NCBI GenBank assembly: GCA_964036045.1
Contig: OZ038378.1
Coordinates: forward strand, 60,499,408-60,563,407
From: Eutreptiella sp. 'Long Island Sound 2002'
Taxonomy: Eukaryota > Euglenozoa > Euglenophyceae > Eutreptiales > Eutreptiaceae
DNA: 64,000 nucleotides
Reading direction: 5' to 3'
Both the position numbers and the translations under genes were made by a program. Each line of letters begins with the position of its first letter. Within the stretch, counting starts at the first letter, position 1. The notes under the pieces were generated by a model. That model did not search any database, had not been told where the DNA came from, and saw nothing but the letters and a program-made list of their open reading frames with translations. Shown here piece after piece: positions 10,263-21,184 of this stretch.

Positions 10263-11465
10263 AGTAAGGTATCGTTCCCTTATCTGGCAATAAAATAATG
10301 CAATTATTTTATAAATTTGGGCTGCAGAACGGTTCAAAACATCCTTGTCGCCTTTTAGCAGAAGATCAGTTGCAGTAGATCAGTTGCAGTCGTTTTTTCG
10401 GTTGTCGTAAATGCGCGTGTCGCCTGTTCGTGCGCAGTCTTTCGCAGTCTGCTAGGGCCGCAGTCTGCATACGGTCACCGGATTGCGCCGGTGCGCTTCG
10501 GCCCGGGGCTGTCTTGGAGGGTTTTTTACAGGTAGGAATGGGGATTAGGGGTGGATTCCTACCCTAATCGCCATGGACGGGTACGGGACAGCCGGCGATG
10601 GGCGCCGGCTGCTGCTGAAGGGTCAGTTTTGATGCAAAATCGAATCGAAAATCGTAGTGCGCCACCAGGATGCAAGAAATTTTTTTGATAGGATGATAGA
10701 ATTAGTCATTCTATGACGATTCCATGTCTCAGATCTTTGCATCCTGATGGGGCTCTTGTAATGACCAGGAAATGGTGTTGGGTGCATGGGGACCAGGTAG
10801 TCTCGACCCAGTGGCGCTCGCCGCCAGCCGAGCTACCCTTGAAACCGCCGCCACCTCATCTGAAGTGTGGTGCGAAGCCACAATGGTGTTATGTTGGTGA
10901 TTGTAGGACTGAGGGTATTGCATGGTTGTCTAGATTCAAGGTTCAAAAGTTCCAAACCAAGACTTTTCAAGGACAATGTGGACAAGTTTCAATGAGGACA
11001 CGCTCAAAGCAAACAAAGCAACTCCGAGTGAGGTCGAAACCCAAACTTTCAAGGTGTGACTCCTTGCATTGTGGTTGTTACAACCTTGATTTACAATTTA
11101 GGCCAACAATTGTCATCATGTCGCAATCGCAGTACATGTCCGTGTTGGTTGCCTCCAAAAACTGCTTGCGCGTGTTTGCAAGGTTGTAGTGTTGCCTTGT
11201 GCCCATTTCTTTTCAAGGTTGGACCATGGTATTCAACTTTGTGTACTAATATTGCGCAAAAGTGGATCCTCATGGATTTCAAATCTAAGGGCACCACAAG
11301 TTGAGGGATCAAAGGGCATTTCGGATTTGGCTTGTTTGGTCAAGTACGGTGCACCCGTTGGTGTTTTGCGTTTCCAGTGACCCAAAAATGACGCCGGCAA
11401 TTATTACCGATCCAACCACGGCTCCACTTTTGTGGTGCCGACACTTGCTTTTCGACCTCTTTTAG
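10263..11465. other. No gene; structured inverted repeats
   Basis: AATAAA at about 10291 may be a polyadenylation signal read after the minisatellite. Short inverted repeats occupy 10532-10610 (separate entry). The rest is T-rich, with short frames that show no similarity I recognise. A pyrimidine-AG at 11464-11465 looks like the acceptor for the next gene. Confidence 0.45.
10532..10610. other. Interleaved inverted repeats (pseudoknot-like) plus hairpin
   Basis: GTAGGAAT (10532-10539) can pair with ATTCCTAC (10555-10562), while ATTAGGG (10544-10550) can pair with CCCTAAT (10562-10568). These pairings interleave, as in an H-type pseudoknot. A perfect 8-bp hairpin follows: AGCCGGCG (10590-10597), 5-nt loop, CGCCGGCT (10603-10610). 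Function is unknown. Confidence 0.4.
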
Positions 11466-13927
11466 GTTGCAAAGGTCTTTGGGTGACTTGAAGGAAATGG
11501 AGGACCGTTGCAACATGATGTTGAAGGAAGCAACTATCAAAAACCTTGAGTTGGAGATGTATGAAAAGACATTGTACGATGTCAAGATTGAGATAGAAAA
11601 GACAAGGCGCCGAATGGTTGCACTTTGGGAAATTGATTATAAGAGGAAGAAAGAATTTAAGGAAAAAAACCATAGGTTAAGGATGTCCCACTCACGAGTT
11701 TTGCAAGTTGTCGATAGTAGGGCAATATGGAGGGCAAAGGCTTTGGCGCGCAGTATTGTTTCTTCTTGTCTCAAAAGACAATTGCTTCGCTCGCAAAATC
11801 CTTCCCTTTTTCATGGTGGTAGATACAAGGCAAGTGTGCGTCAATGTGCCTACCGTATGATGAGAGATCGCACTTTTGCAAACAAGGTTAGTCACCACAT
11901 TGTCCATGGGGCTAATGCATTTGGCATTCATGTTACACGTGTTCCTTGTAGACGCACATTTGATTGTTGGCGTGTTGAGGGAGGTGAATGGGCGAAAGAG
12001 TGCGCGGCCCTTGCTTTTGCACAAGCCAAGAAAAGTTCAAAGGACTTTGCCATGTGTATCGGTCGCGACGGGACGTCCAAGGAAGGTTGGCATTTCCAAT
12101 GCAACTCCGGTCATGCAATTGATGAGTCGGGTGGGGGACGATGGATCCATGCAATTTTGCAATGTCCCCTTACTCACAACAAAACTGCAATCACACAAAG
12201 TGAATTGACAAATCAACGTATTGACCAGTTGCACACTCTTTCACGTGGCATTGTTGGTAAGGAGGACATTCCAAGTAGGGTGACGGACACCGCTGCCAAT
12301 GAGTTGGCTAGTAATCGTGCCGAAGGAGCCAAGATGCAGGCACCTTGTCTTGCCCATTGTGGACATAACACTTCGCGACATGGTGTGCTTCCAACATACA
12401 CCGATGAGGGATGTGTTGATTGTTTTTGTGGTGCATGGGACCCACCTCTTGAGGCGCACGCCATCAAAGGTAAAAGAAAAAAACCTTTGGGCAAGCCATG
12501 CATTATTTCTCTTGCTCCCCCGCTTTCGCCACCGGTTGTTGTTCCTTTGATCTAACCTCAAGAGAGCACGCCTTTGGTTGTGGTCGGATTTTTTGGTCAA
12601 CATGTTACTTGCCCAATTGCTCCTTACAACGGAACCGATTGGGTGCAAAGTGATCTTTGCAAAGTGTGGGTGCATACTTCTTGTAATAATTTGAAATCCG
12701 TGCCAAAGCAGTATGTATGCCCAGGTTGTGTGCATCATGGTTTTTCCACACGTGACATACCTCGCGGTGAAGACACCTATGTCAAGAACATGGACACTCA
12801 AAGGCAGCTCATCAAGGGTGTGCTTGAGGGTAGCTACGGGAAGGGTGCAGCTGGTGATTTTGGGGTGTACATGGCTGAATTGGGTGACTCCACCCCTACT
12901 TTGGGACGGACCATTGGAGAGCGATTCTTTGGCACATTCAATGCAAGTTGCATCATTCTTCTCTTACTTAACCGCTTTATTGCTTTTTTGCAAGATAAGG
13001 TTCGCTGGTGACTCTTCCCCTTGGTGGTCTTCTCTTCGCCGTTGGGCACAAGCACCCTCTACGTGCTTGTTTGTCATGATGGGTGCGGTTTTGCACGCAT
13101 GTTGGGCGAAGCCTTTCTTCCAAGAGTCTCATGCAGGTGGTATTGTTTCCGTTGCCGCTACCCACCCTTATGTTTTGCAATTCCAAGAGGCATTGCGTTC
13201 ATGGGCCTTGGATCCCAAGCTTGCTTTGCAATTTGAGGGCAAGGGAATGGCAATCGTACAAACTCACACTTTGTAGCCAATATTGTTGAGGCGCCTACGC
13301 ATCGTTTTCCGTGTCATGTCAGAGCGGTGGGAGAAGTATACTATTGCTTATAGAAATGGTGGTGCAATGGATCCTACCTCTTCTACCCACTTATCCGCTT
13401 TAAAAGCAACACCATGCACTTCCGTATTTGAAAAAAGTTTCTTTGGGGCCTTATCAGATCAATAGAAACTGATGGGTCCCACTGCTGCTCCCTGGCGTGT
13501 CACTGCTACGGCTATCAGCCGTGCAAATGCAAGTGTTGACATGCCCCTCTTAGAGGAGGATGTCCCTCAACTTATTCACCGGACTGCCCGTATAGAGGAA
13601 ATGCATGGGAAGTGTGTAAAGATTTTCCGCATTCAGCTCGCGAAACGTAAGCCGCATGACATCCCGCAGGCTCAGAGACAGAAAGAAGAAGCCAAACGGG
13701 CCAGACAGCAAGCACAAGCAGAGGCAGCACAGGCAAGGGAAGAGAGAGCCAAAGCAAAGCCACCACGGCCACCACCCAAGAAAAGGGAGAGGGCACCGGA
13801 CACGCACACAGCTCACCAGGCTAAGCGCAGGGTGGTTGCTCCTGAAGCACAGGCCATCGTGAACATGTCTGCTCAGCCCAGTCGCTCAGGTCGGGCCCGC
13901 ACCATCCCGCGCCGGCTCCTTGATTGA
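11466..13927 (+). pseudogene. Degenerate DDE-type transposase with PHD-like finger
   Basis: The frame opens right after a pyrimidine-AG acceptor and runs to 13011 with one in-frame TAA at 12553. It then shifts frame near 12960-13010 and runs to 13927 with TAGs at 13274 and 13463. Order: a coiled coil (EMEDRCNMMLKEATIKNLEL and onward); an RNase-H-like core with IGRDGTSKEGW, then VTDTAANELAS and APCLAHCGHN (compare the DNASN and C-x2-H motifs of hAT-type enzymes). Next comes a PHD-like finger (WVQSDLCKVWVHTSC...YVCPGC) in which Ser replaces the usual Cys of WxQCD and the first Cys pair is incomplete. Then FEKSFFGALSD may supply the catalytic Glu, before a charged basic tail (KPPRPPPKKRER). Superfamily assignment is open; KDZ-like or hAT-like are candidates. 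I infer a dead transposase. Confidence 0.5.
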
Positions 13928-15142
13928 TGCTTTGTGCCCATACGGACCAGCTTAAGTAAATCCAACATTGTGTTGCATAACATTTTGAATGGTGAAGCTG
14001 CTCCAATGACTTATCCCTTGCCTTTGTGTAGTGCTATCGTGTGGCCGTGCCCGAACCCTAACCATAGCAGTGGCAGAAAGGGCTGGATGAGAACTACCAA
14101 CGAGGTGTAGGCTAGAAACGACACGTCCAAGGGCGGGCCACGGGAAAGAACCATTGAAGTGTTTACTACATCCATATGTGCCCAAACAACCCCCCCTCCC
14201 CCCCCCAAGTAGGTGCTTCAACTTTCCTAACAAGCCTTGTCCACACCTATTTGGGGTCTTTGGACGCACGTGTTATCCGGAGAAATGCGTTTTCTCCGGG
14301 TAAGGGCTTATCCAAAGAATTTTGGCGCGGAGGCGCCAGAACGGATATGGCTAAAGGAAAACCTCGCCCGTGAGGCTACCTCACTAGTGAGACTGGCGCG
14401 AGCAAAAAATGCGGCGGCGAGTGCTGCAATTGGGCTGCGCCAGCTCCCCCCAGGTGCAAAATCGGGTGCAAAGGGCATCGAACCAACGATCTACGTGCGG
14501 CAATGCTCATGGGGGCAGATGCGCTACCCAACTGTACTGGTGATGCTTGATGTGCTTTGCGGAAGCATGTCATATAAAATTGTCCCACCGGAACGAAATT
14601 TTTTTAAAAAAAACGTTGCCGGCCGAAGCCAGCACCACGACAAACATTACAAACAAACAGCCGACATGTCGTCGACCAATGGATGGCTCGGAAATAGGTG
14701 GAACAAGCAAACATGTCCCATTGGTTGGCACATTGTAACAAATGAGCACCTTTGGGACATGACATTTAGGGGAGGGCCGTAAAGTGTGGGAGCCATAACT
14801 AAGTCTTAGTGGTGAGTTTTTGGAGAAGTTTTTTTCTGTTTCAAACCCTTTTTTATGACCAACACAACAACCAATATCCGTTATCGGCCAAAACACGGCC
14901 ACATAAGTGTTTTGTCTTGGAGGGGTAGAAAAAAGACACCTTTGGGAACAGTGTTTACAAGTGTATCACCAAAGTACCACCGAGGTAGAAGAGTTATATT
15001 TGGGGTGTAAGGCTGAGTTTTAGGATAGTTCCTTTTGTATTTGAAAGCCCTTTCCTTCCTCAACAAAGTGTCAAACGTAAAGCTGTGTCAAGGCAGCTAG
15101 ACATTACCTTCTAGTGGTTGGGGGTTGTGTGGGTGGCTGTTT
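13928..15142. other. No protein gene; tRNA-like relic inside
   Basis: A/T-rich sequence with unsupported short frames. A tRNA-like stretch on the minus strand is listed separately. 14780-15120 contains short similar phrases but no clear repeat. Confidence 0.4.
14461..14545 (-). other. tRNA-like sequence (SINE or tRNA pseudogene)
   Basis: On the minus strand, AGTTGGGTAGCGC (14521-14533) resembles a Pol III A box and GGTTCGATGCC (14474-14484) a B box. Between them, TCTGC and GTAGA can form an anticodon stem around a 20-nt loop containing CAT, as in an intron-bearing tRNA-Met. Acceptor and T stems do not pair well, so a functional tRNA is unlikely. Confidence 0.27.
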
Positions 15143-17869
15143 TTGAGGTAAGGTTTGTAACCTCCCCCCAAAGGCATTACCGTTTTTTTTCGATTATTAT
15201 ATTAAAAATAAACGATTCGATGCGATTATTGTATCTAAAATAACCGGTTCGATGCGGTTATCGTATTTCATGGACCCAATTAATAGGTTAATTCCGATTG
15301 TATTTCCGATGGCACCTAGCAAGGCTCATTATTCGAACTACAAAGTGAAAATACAAAGTTTTTTTCACTGATTTGTGACTTTTGTGTTATGTTTTCACAG
15401 TTTTTTTCCAATACAAAACATGTTTCCACTGAAATGTTTTTTATTTTTTGCAAATTATTACTGAAATTTTTTTTTCGTACTTTGTTCTCTGCCTGAGTGA
15501 CATCATCGGGGATGTCTCCAAACTCTGACATCAGTGCTGACGTAGCTTGATTTTCCTACACCCAAATATATTTTTCCAATAAAAAAAAGCTGCACTGCAG
15601 TTTTTCTTTTTCAAATATAAAATTCTTTGGGAACTATTTTCTTTACGTGTTTTTTTTGTATATTTTTTTCAGTTGCGAAATGGGTCGCGGTGGGAAGAGT
15701 GTTGGCAAACCTACTGCTCCACAGAGACTACCACCAAAGGGTCAAACCGGCAAACCGCTGCGATCACCCCATCATTTGGCTGATCGTGATGGACAATCTA
15801 ATACCTATGAGGTAGAAGACATCGTTGCAGAGAGAATGACTTATCCGCAGCTCCGAAGTGGTCACAGGACAAGAGACATCGGTCCTGCCGCAAGCTGGCA
15901 TGTTGGCTTCGCACAAAGAAGAGGCTACATCACTTGGTGACGAATCCGGAGTTTCACGATTTTTGTATGGATATTTCTGCTCAGAAATTTGATTCACGTT
16001 CCGAGAAAGAGATTGACAAGTAGGTACTTGAGATGTTTGCCACAGGAGATCTTCACAACAAGAAGACCGTGTCCAGTGTGAAGGCGGACGGCATCAGACC
16101 TAGCATGCCCAGTGACATTTAGAGCGACATCGACGTATCACTGATGGGAACCGTGCTGTACTACATTGACGGTGACTGGACACGGTTACACGCTATGCTC
16201 ATCGGTGCTACCGGTTTTTCAGGTGAACGTCATACTAGTGACAACATTTGGAGACAGACTGAGCTTGATGTGGAATCTGTTGGGTTGACCTTTGGAAACA
16301 TTCACGCTAAAGTATCTGATCAGGGTAGCAACATTAAGAAGGCATGGGGAGGTTTACCTAGTTGTTTCTGCACTGCACACACCCTCGAACTTGAAGTCAA
16401 GGAATATCTCGAAGCTGCCGTTGTTGCGGACGTGGTGAAGAAGACGAAGGGCGGGACAACATACTTCCAGCGCTCCAGCAATCGTCTGAGCCGACTCTCA
16501 GACCTGCAGAAGGAGTTGCAAGTTGCTCTGAATCAACCTCCGCAAAAAGGCATTGTTGTTCGCTGGCATTACACACATGATTCTATGAATTGGTTCCATG
16601 ACCAAAAGCGCGTTGTTCAAATGTACGATATTACCTACGGAGCACAAGCCAGACACGAAGATGGTCCTTACGCGGACAGTCATATGGACTACAACGACTG
16701 GAAGGTGAATGAACACTCGGTGCCTATTTTGTACCCATCTGCAACTGTGGTGAATGATATCAAGGGGACACTGTATGTAAGCTTCTCTCTTGTCTTGCCA
16801 TCTACGTACATGCTCATCCAAAAGGAACGACAGCCGAATATTGTTGCTCCATGGGACGTGGCAGTGGTGTTTACACCTGTAGATATGACTCATGAAGTTG
16901 TTGTGGCGCGTCACTCTTTCTGTGATGCACTTGAGGATCGTTTCATTGCTTCATTGCCTGCACACGTTCTTCGAATGTACTCCATTGCGATGTTGCTGGA
17001 CCCAAGGTTCAAAAACTTCCGTTTCTTGAGCGATGAGGGGAGGGATACTGCAGTTAACACTGTCAGACAAGAGTGGAACCTGAAATGGAAACCAAAGGCT
17101 ACAATGGCGCACCAACCAAAGCTAGCGGCACGAAAGGATGCGCCTCAAGGTTTGACCTCTTTGTTGGCTACAGATTTCTTTGCTAATGTTGCAGCACGCG
17201 AGTGCAACAATGATTTTCGTCGGGATGAGTTGGTGATTACTTTTCCTTGCCAGTTGCTGACATGTACATTTGCGTCATTGACTGGTGGCAACAGCACCGT
17301 CATCGCTTTCCCTACTTCAACAAGATGGCACGGCAAAACCTGGCGTGTCCTGCGACATCGGCTGGGGTTGAGAGCTTGTTCAGTGCTGCTAGGTCGACTT
17401 TCTCGGATTTAGCACAAGAAATGAAGGAAGGCACACTGGGAGCCCGGTTGATGGCTGCCTACAATCATAAGCCTCATATGTATGTTGCGACTTGAGCGCT
17501 GTTTCCTTTGTGCGACATCGGATGCCGATTGCCAAATGCTATAACCTTCACTTCTGCTGCGAGCGCTGTTTTTGCCTACAACAGTGGCCAGGTTTGAAGC
17601 TAGTTCAGCGGAAATGCACCGGACCATGAAAATATGGGACAGACGTTCAAATCCTGTTGGCAGTAATTTTTTATGACGTAATTCTGGCGCTGCCCTGCGC
17701 GATGTTTGCGGCGAGCCTCGCAGCGCCACTTCTGATGAAATAACTTAATGATATGGCAATTTTTTTAAAAAACAACGGATTGTATTTCTAAAAATCATCG
17801 ACGAAAATCGCCGATTAACCGATTAATCGGTTAATCGCCAGAACTGGTTCCTTACCTTATCTTGAGGTA
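15143..17869 (+). mobile_element. hAT DNA transposon remnant with possible 8-bp target duplication
   Basis: The 8-mer TTGAGGTA occurs at 15143-15150 and 17862-17869, flanking the hAT coding remnants; 8 bp is the hAT duplication length. Inside, AGGTTTGTAACC (15151-15162) and the reverse complement of 17846-17857 (AGGTAAGGAACC) match at 9 of 12 positions, but offset by 4 bases, so the ends are approximate. The subterminal sequence is rich in CGATTA/TAATCG motifs in both orientations, typical of transposase-binding repeats. Confidence 0.5.
15680..17494 (+). pseudogene. hAT transposase, broken
   Basis: A short N-terminal frame (ATG 15680, after a strong pyrimidine-AG at 15672) stops at 15940. 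Several stops follow, then a 422-codon frame starts at 16144. In it, the hAT core shows D33 (HTSDN), D59 (VSDQGSN) with CFCTAHTLELE, and the conserved LLDPRFK. Near 17240-17255 the frame shifts by one: the hATC dimerisation region (ADMYICVIDWW...PYFNKMAR...CPATSAGVESLFSAARS) lies in another frame and ends at 17494. The catalytic Glu codon is at 17370. Cut-and-paste activity is not possible from this copy without trans help. Confidence 0.8.
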
Positions 17870-18185
17870 GTGTATGGGAGCGGAAAAGTGCGCCTAAATT
17901 GGGCAAAGTGTCACCGAAGTGTGGTGTCAACTCTCCACTGCCCTCAAGGCACTTCCGTTCCTGTATGGTCAATGTCAAGGGCCCACAAACTTAGGCGGCT
18001 CAAGTTGCAGGGTCAAAAACGACAGAAAAGGTAGGAAAACGACACATTTCAAAAAGCAGCAAATAATATTTATTTTGATGGATATTTGTGGACCGTCGCG
18101 AACCAGTACAGCGAAATAAATATTTTTGTAAGAATAACATGTCCCATGGGCGATATAGGGAAAAGTATTGTTTTGTGACCATTCT

Positions 18186-18205
18186 TTGCGTGAGGCCTCG
18201 CGCAA
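18186..18205. repeat. Dispersed palindrome copy 1 (TTGCGTGAGGCCTCGCGCAA)
   Basis: One mismatch from the perfect 20-bp palindrome. Followed 19 nt later by a splice-acceptor-like TTTGTGTCAG (AG at 18223-18224). Confidence 0.85.
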
Positions 18206-18416
18206 AGGCGTTCATTTGTGTCAGGATTAATGTACTACAGCACAACGGATTAGGCAGGTTGTCGAAAAATAGAACCTTGTCGTATTTATACACGTAACTG
18301 TGTAACATTATCACGACGGAATGATAGAAAAGGATCCATTAATAAATAAATTTCAATAATGGTGCAACCAAGAATCTTGAAATGTATAAATGTTCCGGAA
18401 CAAACTGTAGTTTCAA

Positions 18417-18432
18417 GCGCGAGGCCTCGCGC
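18417..18432. repeat. Dispersed palindrome copy 2
   Basis: Core GCGCGAGGCCTCGCGC intact, with the outer TTGC/GCAA arms lost on one side. An AG occurs 17 nt downstream (CACTAG), but no frame supports an intron here. Confidence 0.8.
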
Positions 18433-18472
18433 ACGGAATGACACACTAGAAACATTAAACTTTTACTGATAT

Positions 18473-18492
18473 TTGCGGGAGGCCTCGGGCAA
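18473..18492. repeat. Dispersed palindrome copy 3 (degenerate)
   Basis: TTGCGGGAGGCCTCGGGCAA: both arms altered from the consensus, so the stem carries mismatches. No supported reading frame is nearby. Confidence 0.7.
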
Positions 18493-18813
18493 TGGAGGTC
18501 ATAACCCCTCATAGGAACAGAAAATGGACAGATCCACCAACTACACAGCATGTACATTCCCTTTGATGCGGCGCTGCTGCATGGGTGCCCATGCAGGTCC
18601 TGCCGGCATCTCTAGTTTTCATAGTGTGGTCACCGCTGACTTCACTGCCCAACAGCGATGGAAGCGCGCCGCAACTCGGTAACGCAATTAGGCGTAACCA
18701 GTTAAATGTGGGACCACCAGACAGCTACATTAAACCTAAAATGGTGCATGCAACAAGCGAATCATTGAACATTCGGGCTAAAACAAGGGGACGAGGGCGC
18801 GCGATCGTTTTTT

Positions 18814-20623
18814 GTGTTTTTGTTGCGTTTGCGTAAAAAGGAACAGACGCGTTGCACCGTTGAAAGGGCAATCAGGGCAGAGGGTAAGAGATGGGTCGCT
18901 ATTTTGATAGAAGACGTTTGGCGTCTTTATGTATCTATGCGCCACCGCGCAGTCCTGTACCAGGGGAAACCAGAGTCGGTTATTGCGATACAGGGAAGTA
19001 GGGCGCAGCGTCGCATTTTAGCAAGGTCAGGTCTGGCGCGATATAGTGCACCTTCAGTGAAGAAAAGGGACACAGTCAGGTTACAGACTACATGGAACAA
19101 AATACACCAGCAGTGGGTTGTGTTGTGGATGGACAACTGGTAAAACAAACAATTTCCCATAAACCCTGACAAGAACGACAAAAGCCTTAGCGCAACAGCG
19201 TTGGCTGTTTTGCTACTGCGGGATGCACCGTGCTACTGACATGGTCATCCTAGCCTAGAAGAGCTTGAACGGCGTGTTCGTGTTGTTGCACGCATGCTGG
19301 GGAACCTTGAGGGAACCTTTGCCCGTATCCTGCATGATCTAGGATTTGCAAGCACGCGGCCAGTTGTGCGAAACATTAGGGCACCGCTTGACATTATTCG
19401 CCCAGTGCCTGCCAAGAGACCGCATTGGCGGCCCCTCTGTCTAAGCAAAGAAAAGGTAAGCGGCAACGTATCGCTTCTTAACATACTGCAATTCACTAGG
19501 GACTTGGCACAGCACACTGGACCAGTTGTCCCTGTTTTATGTGATGAAAACATCCATTACTGCATTTGTAAGATGATGTATGGTGAAAAAACAACGGGTT
19601 GGAATGTCCGACTATTTTTGCGTTCACACCCTATATTATATGGTTTCTGGCACGCGTACAAATTTTGCGTTACACAAACACTCCGCTCATTTTGGCCGAT
19701 TGTGACTTTTTTGTGTAAAGGTTTGTTGCGCAGCGGTGACACAGTCCCCTGTTTTCCCAAGCTGATAACAATGGAGATAACTGTTGGTGCACTGCTGCTG
19801 GGTATGGGCCCCCACACACGGCGCCTTAACAGGAACTGTCACTCCCTTTGGGTTGGCACATCCAGCGAATCGGCGAAGTTGTCTTCGGTACGCTATGTGT
19901 GAAGCCACGCAGGTTCTGTTAACACCATCCTGTCCTATGTTACTATACCTAGAACACCTCGTTAGGCAGTGCAATTGGTCGGGTGAGACCGCTAACACGG
20001 CTGTTTTTGCTTCTGAGGGATTGCAGATTGTTATGTGTCTTTTGGACCATTTGAACCTGGGGAGCACACTTTTAAAGTATGAACGCACTGTTGCAAATGC
20101 CTTATTGTGCCACACTGCATGGCACTCAGCCATGCCTGGATAGGCTTTTGCTGAGGAGTTTTGTGAAAGTCTGCTCTCCAGCCTTGTGACGAAGAAAGGC
20201 GAGAACAGAGGTGCAGTGACAATTGAAGACGTTGACGATCTGTACCACCTAATCACTATCCGGAAAGAAGGTCACAGGGTGAACGTCTGCAAAATCCCCA
20301 ATGCCTTTGTCAATTCCGTGTGTTACCGGTTAACCGCTTACTTGAACGCAGAGCGTGTATACGTGCCTTGGGTTAGGTGGTGTGCGGAGCCTACTTGTGC
20401 AATCCACGCACATTGGCCACGCAGGGGTCTACTTGCAAAGGGTGCTAACCACTACGAAAAAGTCCTTGTGTCTGTGTTGTTAGTGCTTACGCAGCAGTGG
20501 CCGATTAAGGCTGGTTTTAAGAGAAAATTGTCCGAGCTGATCCCCCAACGCAGTGTTTTTGAGGCGCAGAGAGAGGCTGACACGATGCAAAACGTTCGAA
20601 GAAGATTGGAGAGCATGCAGTGA
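18814..20623 (+). pseudogene. Transposase-like gene remnant (DUF6589/KDZ-like), disrupted
   Basis: Pieces in three frames. 18814-19140 ends WVVLWMDNW, where a TGG|TAA overlaps a donor-like GTAAAA; an acceptor-like CATCCTAGCCTAG lies before 19258. 19259-19900 contains VLCDENIHYCICKMMYGE and then LYGFWHAYKF, resembling the D...D and WHxYK pattern of DUF6589-type RNase-H-fold proteins of transposons. The frame changes near 19870 and continues to 20623, with an in-frame TAG at 20141 between HSAMPG and AFAEEFCESL. The last exon is charged and ends RRLESMQ. The family call is from motif memory only and is moderate to weak. The gene is followed at once by two palindrome copies. Confidence 0.42.
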
Positions 20624-20641
20624 TGCGCGAGGCCTGGCGCG
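20624..20641. repeat. Dispersed palindrome copy 4
   Basis: TGCGCGAGGCCTGGCGCGA, one arm altered. It begins just after the TGA that ends the preceding remnant; the next AG, AACAACAG, is 18 nt downstream. Confidence 0.8.
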
Positions 20642-20678
20642 AACAGTGTGAAACAACAGGTTATTACACCCCCTCTCT

Positions 20679-20698
20679 TGCGCGAGGCCTCGCGCAAG
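20679..20698. repeat. Dispersed palindrome copy 5 (perfect)
   Basis: Perfect TTGCGCGAGGCCTCGCGCAA preceded by a pyrimidine run (cccctctc). The possible acceptor GGGACCTCTCAG ends at 20732, about 34 nt away. Confidence 0.95.
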
Positions 20699-20855
20699 GT
20701 TGTTAGTAAAAAACAGTTGCGGGACCTCTCAGTTTTGCATGCTGAACCATACCGTACCCTTTTTCGCTAAAAACGCGTCACACATTGATGATTCCCGACC
20801 ATTTCAACCTTTTTTAATGCTTCGTTTCTTGAACAGGCTTTCTGCTTATCGCAGA

Positions 20856-21184
20856 ATGGCAAGCCCCGCCAAAAAGACAGGTGAGGAAGCGGCGGACATC
20901 GACTATGACCCAGAAGAATCGGAATCGGAGGCTGGAACGCCAAAGAAGCCGTGGAAGAAGAAGGAAACACCAGATCCTGGCCTGACAATGGGTACAGACA
21001 TCGAGGACCACCTGAAGCCAGATGGGAAGCAGGTGGAGGCTGAGCTGGACAACATGAAAATTGACCGGGAGAAGACAAAAGGACAGATCAGACGGAAAGA
21101 TGCGAAGTTACTGCAGAAGCGTATTGAGTCACGTGAAGCAGCACCGCCAACAGACCCCATACACGGCGTCCTTTTGGAAGATAA
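20856..21184 (+). pseudogene. ParB-like nuclear gene, exon 1, interrupted by element A
   Basis: ATG at 20856 follows an acceptor-like CTTATCGCAG; an upstream in-frame ATG at 20820 is also possible. The exon encodes an acidic/basic start (MASPAKKTGEEAADIDYDPE), a Lys-rich GTPKKPWKKKE patch, a charged helix (QVEAELDNMKIDREKTKGQI), then PPTDPIHGVLLED. Element A starts at 21185 inside codon sequence GAAGATAA. The other side of the element resumes with ATAAGA and a GTATGT donor at 51480, so the empty site reads GAAGATAAGA|GTATGT. Exon 1 then joins exon 2 (51553) in frame. This makes it a real multi-exon host gene broken by insertion, not a chance frame. Confidence 0.7.

Larger units (their letters stand above)
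17870..18813. other. Non-coding stretch with three palindrome copies
   Basis: No frame that I recognise. It contains three copies of the dispersed palindrome, each followed within about 17-24 nt by an AG, so it may hold introns of a decayed gene. Confidence 0.4.

Noticed and set aside
8935-10267. Long reading frames on both strands (393 and 286 codons) through 9463-10262
   Set aside because: The 21-bp unit is a multiple of 3, so frames stay open by arithmetic; the translation is pure repeat.
14461-14545. Functional intron-containing tRNA-Met
   Set aside because: A and B boxes and anticodon stem fit, but acceptor and T stems do not pair; kept only as a low-confidence relic.
20624-20698. Palindrome as a bacterial-type terminator or a HIP1-like cyanobacterial signature
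   Set aside because: The setting is eukaryotic, there is no T-run after it, and the core differs from GCGATCGC; intron placement explains it better.
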